Positions 5,824-10,310 of a stretch of 10,310 nt of DNA are shown piece after piece (position 1 is the stretch's first letter; each line of letters opens with the position of its first letter). Position numbers and translations under genes: made by a program. Below the pieces are notes generated by a model that worked only from the letters and a program-made list of their open reading frames with translations, did not search any database and was not told the DNA's origin. The stretch spans positions 1-10,310 of the forward strand of contig JAQUYZ010000030.1 of assembly GCA_028691625.1 (NCBI GenBank), read 5' to 3'. The DNA is from Eubacteriales bacterium (GTDB lineage Bacteria; Bacillota; Clostridia; Peptostreptococcales; Anaerovoracaceae).

Positions 5824-5935
5824 ATAAGACAGGGCAAAATGATTCAATCAGACACAGCGGGGTAAAATGTACTTTAAGCAACATAAAACAGATGAAAAAC
5901 GACAAGAATACCTGATAGAACGGAGGGGAAAAATT

Positions 5936-7225
5936 ATGAGTCATAAAATCGAACATATGAATACGGAACAATTTGAGATCCTTTTAAAAACCAGCGATAC
6001 ACCGGTCATTTTGGATTTCTTTTCCGATGATTGCCCGCCATGTGAAGTGCTCGCGCCGATTTTTGAAAAGATGGCGGAAAAGTATGGCGATTATATCAAG
6101 TTTGTTAAGATCATGCGCCAGGAAAATCGTGAACTGGCTCTGAAATTTGGAGTAACGGGAAGTCCGACGGTCTTGTTTTTTCAAAACGGAGCCGAAACAG
6201 GAAGCCGGCTCAGCGGATTTTTAACAAAGCCGCAGGTTAGAAAAGCAATTGAAGAGATTCTGGGAAATGTTCTTCCGCCGCCGGTCATGGAAAGAGTAGA
6301 TTGTGATCTGTTAATTCTGGGAGGAGGCCCTGCAGGATTGTCCGCAGGGATCTATGCGGGAAGAGCAAAACTGAATACGGTCATTGTGGAGGAAGGCGTC
6401 TGCGGCGGTCAGGCTGCGGCAACGAGCCATATTGCGAATTATCCCGGAACAGACGGGGCGATCAACGGCCGAGCATTGACAGATAACATGAAAGCACAGG
6501 CAGTATCCTTCGGTGTACGAATCGACGATCTGAAGGAAGTCTTCGAGGTGAAACTGGATGGCCCTGAAAAATATGTACGCACCGAAGATACCGAATACTA
6601 TGCAAGGGCGATCATTGTTGCAACGGGCGCAAGACCAAGGCCGCTGGACGCGATTGGTGCCGAGGACCGAAAGGGCAGAGGGGTTCATTATTGTGCAACT
6701 TGTGACGGAGCCATGTATGAAAGCACCGATGTCATTGTTGTCGGCGGCGGCAGCGCAGCCATTGAAGAGGCAGTATTTCTGACAAGGTTTGCGGATCATG
6801 TGACAATCGTTCACAGAAGGGACGGCTTCCGTGCGGCACAGACCGAGCTGGAAGAAGCCCGCAGCAATGAAAAGATCTCTATATTGACCAATCAAGTGGT
6901 CAAGGAGGTAAGAGGGGGAGAGCATGTCCTGAATGAGGTTGTTCTGAAGGATGTAAAGAGCGGTGAGGAGCAAATCATTCCGGTTTCCGGGGCATTCGTC
7001 TACGTGGGCAATGATCCTCAGACCCAGATGTTTCTGGGACAGGTGAAATTGGATGAAAAGGGCTACATAGCTGCAGCCGAGGATACAAAGACAAGTCTTG
7101 CCGGTGTTTATGCTGCCGGAGATGTCAGGACCAAGACCATTCGTCAGGTTGCCACAGCGACCTCAGACGGAGCAATCGCTGCCATCATGGCGGAGAAATA
7201 CCTGAATGGATCTGCAGGCGCATAG
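5936..7225 (+). CDS. trxB: Thioredoxin-thioredoxin reductase fusion protein
   Basis: A 429-residue fusion. Residues 1-110 are a thioredoxin domain with active site CPPC (Cys33-Cys36; the usual motif is CGPC) and the cis-Pro loop GSPT (Pro77). Residues 122-425 are a low-molecular-weight thioredoxin reductase with FAD motif GGGPAGLSAG (129-138), redox pair CATC (253-256), NADPH motif GGGSAAIEEA (270-279), HRRDGFRA (293-300) that binds the NADPH phosphate, and AAGDV (393-397). With both nucleotide motifs intact, it should pass electrons from NADPH through FAD to CATC and then to CPPC. Known reductase-thioredoxin fusions such as that of Mycobacterium leprae have thioredoxin at the C-terminus; here it is N-terminal. 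The start at 5936 has GGAGGGG 7 nt upstream; an in-frame ATG at 5867 has a poorer site. Its place after the maturase suggests it keeps peptide or enzyme cysteines reduced. Confidence 0.93.
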   Translation: MSHKIEHMNTEQFEILLKTSDTPVILDFFSDDCPPCEVLAPIFEKMAEKYGDYIKFVKIMRQENRELALKFGVTGSPTVLFFQNGAETGSRLSGFLTKPQVRKAIEEILGNVLPPPVMERVDCDLLILGGGPAGLSAGIYAGRAKLNTVIVEEGVCGGQAAATSHIANYPGTDGAINGRALTDNMKAQAVSFGVRIDDLKEVFEVKLDGPEKYVRTEDTEYYARAIIVATGARPRPLDAIGAEDRKGRGVHYCATCDGAMYESTDVIVVGGGSAAIEEAVFLTRFADHVTIVHRRDGFRAAQTELEEARSNEKISILTNQVVKEVRGGEHVLNEVVLKDVKSGEEQIIPVSGAFVYVGNDPQTQMFLGQVKLDEKGYIAAAEDTKTSLAGVYAAGDVRTKTIRQVATATSDGAIAAIMAEKYLNGSAGA

Positions 7226-7249
7226 CATAATCGCAGGCATATCATAATC
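7214..7249. repeat. Short imperfect tandem duplication at the fusion-gene stop
   Basis: GCAGGCGCATAGCATAATC (7214-7232) is followed directly by GCAGGCATATCATAATC (7233-7249). The second copy lacks two bases and has one change. The first copy contains the last codons and the TAG of the thioredoxin reductase fusion. It looks like a small slippage duplication that extended the gap before the desulfoferrodoxin gene. Confidence 0.7.
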
Positions 7250-7265
7250 AATAGGAGGGATAAGG

Positions 7266-7655
7266 ATGTGTAAAGAGCCAAAATTCTATATTTGTAAACA
7301 TTGCGGGAACATGGTGAACATGTTCCGCGATACCGGAGTACCAATGATCTGTTGCGGGGAGCCTATGACGGAGCTCGTGGCCAATACAGTCGATGCAGCA
7401 CAGGAAAAGCATGTTCCGGTGATTACGAAAGAAGGAGACAAGGTTTCTGTTACGGTGGGGAGTACGCCGCATCCTATGACGGAGGAACATCGCATCGTCT
7501 GGATCTACCTGCAGACGGAACACGGAGAACAGCTCTGCTGTGTGGATACGAAGAATACAGCCGAAGCCTGTTTTAAACTATGCGATGATGATAAGATCAT
7601 AGCGGCGTTTGAATATTGCAATCTCCATGGACTGTGGAAAGCTGAGTACAAATAA
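7266..7655 (+). CDS. dfx: Desulfoferrodoxin (superoxide reductase)
   Basis: A 129-residue two-iron superoxide reductase that reduces superoxide to hydrogen peroxide in the cytoplasm without making oxygen, typical of anaerobes. The N-terminal desulforedoxin-like centre I is complete: Cys10, Cys13, Cys29, Cys30 in YICKHCG and ICCGEPM. The catalytic centre II is complete: His49 in the EKHVP motif, His69 and His75 in HPMTEEH, and Cys118 and His121 in CNLHGLW, with Glu47-Lys48 that aid catalysis. The length matches the family. The ATG has AGGAGGG 6 nt upstream and follows the thioredoxin reductase fusion by 40 nt. It may share that transcript and use similar electron donors. It would protect the oxygen-sensitive Fe-S clusters of the upstream enzymes. 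A strong terminator follows. Confidence 0.96.
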   Translation: MCKEPKFYICKHCGNMVNMFRDTGVPMICCGEPMTELVANTVDAAQEKHVPVITKEGDKVSVTVGSTPHPMTEEHRIVWIYLQTEHGEQLCCVDTKNTAEACFKLCDDDKIIAAFEYCNLHGLWKAEYK

Positions 7656-7691
7656 AAGTCGATTCCAGCAATGTTTGCAAACAGTCAAAAG

Positions 7692-7712
7692 CGGCCGGAT
7701 ATGGCCGTTTTT
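7692..7712 (+). terminator. Intrinsic terminator after desulfoferrodoxin
   Basis: CGGCC (7692-7696) and GGCCG (7703-7707) form a GC-rich stem around a 6-nt loop. The flanking AAA before and TTTTT after (7708-7712) give the usual A-stem-U layout. It ends the run that starts with the methyltransferase or earlier. Confidence 0.85.
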
Positions 7713-7729
7713 GTGTTTGGTAGTAGTAA

Positions 7730-7757
7730 TTTCCCTGGAATAAAGTTATAATATAAT
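7730..7757 (+). promoter_or_regulatory. Likely promoter of the AIR-synthase-like gene
   Basis: Two overlapping perfect -10 hexamers (TATAAT at 7747-7752 and 7752-7757) lie about 55 nt upstream of the start codon and just after the terminator. The -35 is weak; TTTCCC at 7730-7735 is 16 nt from the second -10. This supports a separate transcript for the next gene. Confidence 0.5.
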
Positions 7758-7809
7758 AGAAAATAATTACGAAACAGGAAAAAGACAGAGATAAATCAAA
7801 GGGGAAAGT

Positions 7810-8805
7810 ATGCTAAAAACAGGAAAGCTGGACAGCAGGCTGCTGGAAGAAATCGTATTTAAAAACATAAAATTTAAGAGACCGGAGGTCATAACCCGGC
7901 CCGGAATCGGAGAAGATTGCGCCGTGGTGGACTTTGGTTCCTATGAGTGCGTCATGTCGACAGATCCGATCACTGCCGCGGTGGGAGAGATCGGAAGACT
8001 TGCCGTACATATTTCATGCAACGACATTGCTTCAAACGGAATCGAACCGCTGGGCATTATGCTGACCGTTCTGCTGCCGGTGGGAACCACTGAGGAGCAG
8101 GTGGAAGAGATCATGAAGCAGGCGGGCCAAACGACGGAAGAACTGGGCGTTGAAATTATCGGCGGCCATACGGAGATCACCCCTGCGGTTACAAAGCCGG
8201 TCATTGTTTCCACCGCCATCGGAAGAGGTGAAAAATGGTCTTCCCAGCAGGCCGAAAACATGAGGCCGGGAGACTATATTCTAATGACAAAACAGGCAGG
8301 GCTGGAGGGTACAGGCATCATTGCAGGTGACTTTAAGGACGAGCTTGCCGGACTTCTTTCTCCCGATGAATTGAGAGAAGCGGCGGATATGCTGCTGCAG
8401 GTCAGCGTCGTGAGGGAAGGGATCATTGCCGGAAGGATCGGAACTGCGGGAATGCATGACATCACGGAGGGCGGCGTACTGGGTGCTGTCTGGGAGATGT
8501 GCGACATAGCAAACACAGGTGCGGAGGTTTGGATTGATCAGGTTCCGGTGGCAGAGGTCACAAAAAAAATCTGCGACCATTTTGATATTGACTATTTGAG
8601 GCTCATATCCAGCGGGAGCATGATGATCATGGTGCGCCCCGACGTCAAGGAGAAGATGGAGAGGGAACTGAAGAATGCAGGGATCCCGGTGGCCTGCATC
8701 GGCAGGATCTGTGAAAGGGAAGCCGGAATCTGCATGATCGCAGGCGGTGAGAAAATCATCATAGCGCCGCCCGCAAGCGATGAGCTGTATAAGGTTATTT
8801 CGTAA
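7810..8805 (+). CDS. AIR synthase/HypE-like ATP-binding protein
   Basis: A 331-residue protein of the PurM/HypE/SelD/ThiL fold, which binds ATP at a dimer interface and activates a carbonyl or similar group. Seen motifs: PGIGEDCAVVDFG (31-43), MSTDPIT (49-55), SCNDIASNGIEPLG (69-82), IIGGHTEIT (116-124), GMHDITEGGVLGA (214-226) and LISSGSMMIMV (265-275). It is closest to HypE in overall layout. True HypE ends in a Pro-Arg-Ile-Cys tail whose Cys carries the carbamoyl/cyano group for NiFe hydrogenase; this protein ends ASDELYKVIS with no such Cys. No other hyp or hydrogenase genes are near. It is therefore probably one of the HypE-like paralogues of unknown substrate found in clostridia. The ribosome site is AAAGGGGAAAG. 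It stands alone between a terminator and the SRP RNA. Fold is sure; function open. Confidence 0.9.
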   Translation: MLKTGKLDSRLLEEIVFKNIKFKRPEVITRPGIGEDCAVVDFGSYECVMSTDPITAAVGEIGRLAVHISCNDIASNGIEPLGIMLTVLLPVGTTEEQVEEIMKQAGQTTEELGVEIIGGHTEITPAVTKPVIVSTAIGRGEKWSSQQAENMRPGDYILMTKQAGLEGTGIIAGDFKDELAGLLSPDELREAADMLLQVSVVREGIIAGRIGTAGMHDITEGGVLGAVWEMCDIANTGAEVWIDQVPVAEVTKKICDHFDIDYLRLISSGSMMIMVRPDVKEKMERELKNAGIPVACIGRICEREAGICMIAGGEKIIIAPPASDELYKVIS

Positions 8806-8861
8806 ACTGAAATGTCTGTATTTCGCTGGGCGGAATGGATGGAAAAACCAAAGAAATGGCA

Positions 8862-8891
8862 TTGACTTTATGAGTTGCCGTCCAGTATAAT
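8862..8891 (+). promoter_or_regulatory. Promoter of the SRP RNA gene
   Basis: TTGACT (8862-8867) and a perfect TATAAT (8886-8891) are 18 nt apart. The RNA 5' end inferred from helix pairing (8898) lies 7 nt after the -10, the expected start distance. Confidence 0.8.
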
Positions 8892-8897
8892 AATAAG

Positions 8898-9051
8898 GTG
8901 CCTTTTAGTAGCTTCGCCTGGCTTGGTTAGGGTCCTGCGCAATAAGAATCTATGAACCTCGTCAGGTCCGGAAGGAAGCAGCGATAAGTGGAATCTCTTA
9001 TGTGCCGCAGACAAGCCTTCTCCAATGCCCTGCGAAGCTGCTAAAGGGCAC
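8898..9051 (+). ncRNA. ffs: Signal recognition particle RNA (4.5S-like)
   Basis: This is the RNA of the signal recognition particle, which with Ffh targets nascent membrane proteins. The invariant loop and receptor segment GTCAGGTCCGGAAGGAAG lies at 8961-8978 and continues into CAGC, preceded by GAACC. The ends pair almost perfectly: 8898-8917 with 9032-9051 over 20 positions with two G-U pairs, which sets the limits. Internal pairs CTGCG/CGCAG and AATAAGA/TCTTAT extend the long rod. At about 154 nt it is longer than the E. coli RNA but shorter than the roughly 270-nt Bacillus RNA, so I see no room for a full Alu domain. It sits directly upstream of dnaX, as in many Firmicutes. The rest of the 8806-9136 gap holds its promoter and only a small GCCGT/ACGGC hairpin (9094-9107) without a U-run. 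Confidence 0.93.
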
Positions 9052-9136
9052 TTTCCATTGCATATCCTTTCATTGCATTTGAATTGAACGCCTGCCGTGG
9101 TCACGGCGAAGAGTAAATACAACAAGGAGAAATCAC

Positions 9137-10310
9137 ATGTATACTGCCCTATACCGCTCCTTTCGGCCGGAGACCTTTGATGGGATACTGGGACAGGAGC
9201 ACATCGTAAAAATCCTGCAAAATCAAATAAAGACGAAGACGACAGGTCACGCGTATCTGTTCTGTGGAACCAGAGGAACCGGCAAAACCTCCACGGCGAG
9301 AATTTTAGCTAAGGCGATGAACTGTCTCGCGGAGGACGGGGAGAGGCCCTGCGGAGTCTGTGCCAACTGCATCAGTATCAAGGAAGGAAACTTCATGGAT
9401 GTCATTGAAATCGATGCGGCTTCCAATAATGGCGTCGATAACATCAGAGAGCTTCGCGAAAGCGTGAAATATCCGCCTGCGGCGGGACGCTGCAAGGTGT
9501 ACATTATCGATGAAGTACATATGCTTTCCACAGGGGCGTTTAACGCCCTCCTGAAAACGCTGGAGGAGCCGCCGGAAAATGTCATGTTCATTTTGGCCAC
9601 TACGGAGGTGCAAAAGCTTCCGGCAACCATTCTGTCCAGATGCCTGAGACTGGATTTCAAACGAGTACCGGAACGGACGCTGCGGCAGGGAATGAGAGAC
9701 ATCTGCGTACAGATGGAGGTTAAGATCTCCGATGCCGCATTAGGCTTGATCGCCTCCAATGCAGACGGCTCGGTACGTGACGCCCTGAGTCTGCTCGACC
9801 AATGCATTTCCTCCGGAGAAAAGACGGTGACCAGAGAGAATGTTATCGACATTCTTGGGACGGCCGGAGAAGAGATCTTTGTTGAAATGACCGAGATGGT
9901 AATCCGGCACCAGGTGGCGGATGCACTGCTGCTTCTGGACAGAGTCATGGCGGACGGTAAGGATGTGCGGCAGTTTATGAAGGATTGGGTATCGCATTTT
10001 CGAAGTCTGCTCATGACGAAATTTATTAAAAACCCGGAGGATATCCTCAACATGTCTTCTGAAAATGTGGAACGGATCCGAAAGCAAAGTGAAGACACGG
10101 ATCTACCCTATCTCAATGACAGCATTGTTAAGCTTTCCCAGACCTTGTCCGATGCACGGTGGTCGACTCAGCCCAGAATTTTGCTGGAGCTTTGCATCGT
10201 AAAGCTCGCATTGGATCAGGCCGGATTTACAAACAGACCGGCACAAACAAGACCGGTTGAAATAAAAATATCAGAATCGAAACCGGAAGAACAAAAACTG
10301 GCAGAATCAT
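9137..10310 (+). CDS. dnaX: DNA polymerase III subunit gamma/tau, N-terminal part (runs off window)
   Basis: The first 391 codons of dnaX, the clamp-loader ATPase that loads the sliding clamp and organises the replisome. It starts MYTALYRSFRPETFDGILGQ, the family's usual opening. Walker A is GTRGTGKTS (44-52), the zinc site is Cys63, Cys72, Cys75 and Cys78, Walker B is VYIIDEVHML (121-130), and ATTE (154-157) and LSRC (166-169) are the sensor 1 region. Domain III follows to about 370, and then a charged, Pro/Glu/Lys-rich linker begins where the window ends. The tau-specific part is outside, so a programmed frameshift cannot be judged. The ATG has an AAGGAGA site 6 nt upstream and follows the SRP RNA. 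The family call is certain. A long antisense frame at 9247-10098 is only its shadow. Confidence 0.98.
   Translation, partial: MYTALYRSFRPETFDGILGQEHIVKILQNQIKTKTTGHAYLFCGTRGTGKTSTARILAKAMNCLAEDGERPCGVCANCISIKEGNFMDVIEIDAASNNGVDNIRELRESVKYPPAAGRCKVYIIDEVHMLSTGAFNALLKTLEEPPENVMFILATTEVQKLPATILSRCLRLDFKRVPERTLRQGMRDICVQMEVKISDAALGLIASNADGSVRDALSLLDQCISSGEKTVTRENVIDILGTAGEEIFVEMTEMVIRHQVADALLLLDRVMADGKDVRQFMKDWVSHFRSLLMTKFIKNPEDILNMSSENVERIRKQSEDTDLPYLNDSIVKLSQTLSDARWSTQPRILLELCIVKLALDQAGFTNRPAQTRPVEIKISESKPEEQKLAES

Noticed and set aside
6311..6973. 220-residue open frame on the minus strand
   Set aside because: Opposite the thioredoxin reductase domain, which has all motifs; no independent support.
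7810..8805. Annotation as true HypE hydrogenase maturation protein
   Set aside because: The C-terminal Cys essential for HypE chemistry is absent and no hyp genes are nearby.
9247..10098. 283-residue open frame on the minus strand
   Set aside because: Opposite dnaX, whose motifs are complete; composition is Ser/Arg-rich and low in family features.

Overview
The window looks like the chromosome of an anaerobic, low-to-moderate GC Gram-positive bacterium of the class Clostridia. Evidence: strong AGGAGG-type ribosome binding sites throughout, an intact desulfoferrodoxin (superoxide reductase), the Firmicutes-type order SRP RNA then dnaX at the right end, and families frequent in clostridia (DUF1847, DUF134, NifX-like, Cys-rich peptide plus radical SAM). 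I cannot name a species.

Left part (1-2782): metal and iron-sulfur genes. A stand-alone NifU/IscU-type scaffold and a DUF1847 Cys-rich protein form a plus-strand pair. A minus-strand pair converges on it: a DUF134 helix-turn-helix protein with a Cys-rich tail, followed by a MOSC-domain protein that lacks the usual Cys. Divergent from the DUF134 gene is a NifX/NifB-C-type protein. The scaffold gene and the NifX-like gene have promoters that share a 22-nt box (19/22 identical). This suggests a small regulon, possibly controlled by the DUF134 protein.

Middle part (2900-7655): a compact same-strand run and the most interesting region. It holds an ArsM-like SAM methyltransferase; an unlisted 35-residue Cys-rich peptide gene (CC-x7-CC-x9-C) with a near-perfect Shine-Dalgarno; a hairpin with a short U-run; a 700-residue radical SAM/SPASM protein with a C-terminal DUF5714-like Cys-rich region; a thioredoxin-thioredoxin reductase fusion; and desulfoferrodoxin. 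I read peptide plus radical SAM enzyme as a candidate RiPP (ribosomally made, post-translationally modified peptide) system, with the methyltransferase and thiol-redox protein as possible partners. A metal-binding peptide role is the main alternative. A clear intrinsic terminator closes the run.

Right part (7700-10310): a separately promoted AIR-synthase/HypE-like ATP-binding protein, then the SRP RNA gene with its own promoter, then dnaX, which runs off the window. The only stretch longer than 300 bases without a protein gene (8806-9136) holds the SRP RNA. No tRNA, CRISPR array, insertion sequence or phage gene was seen.
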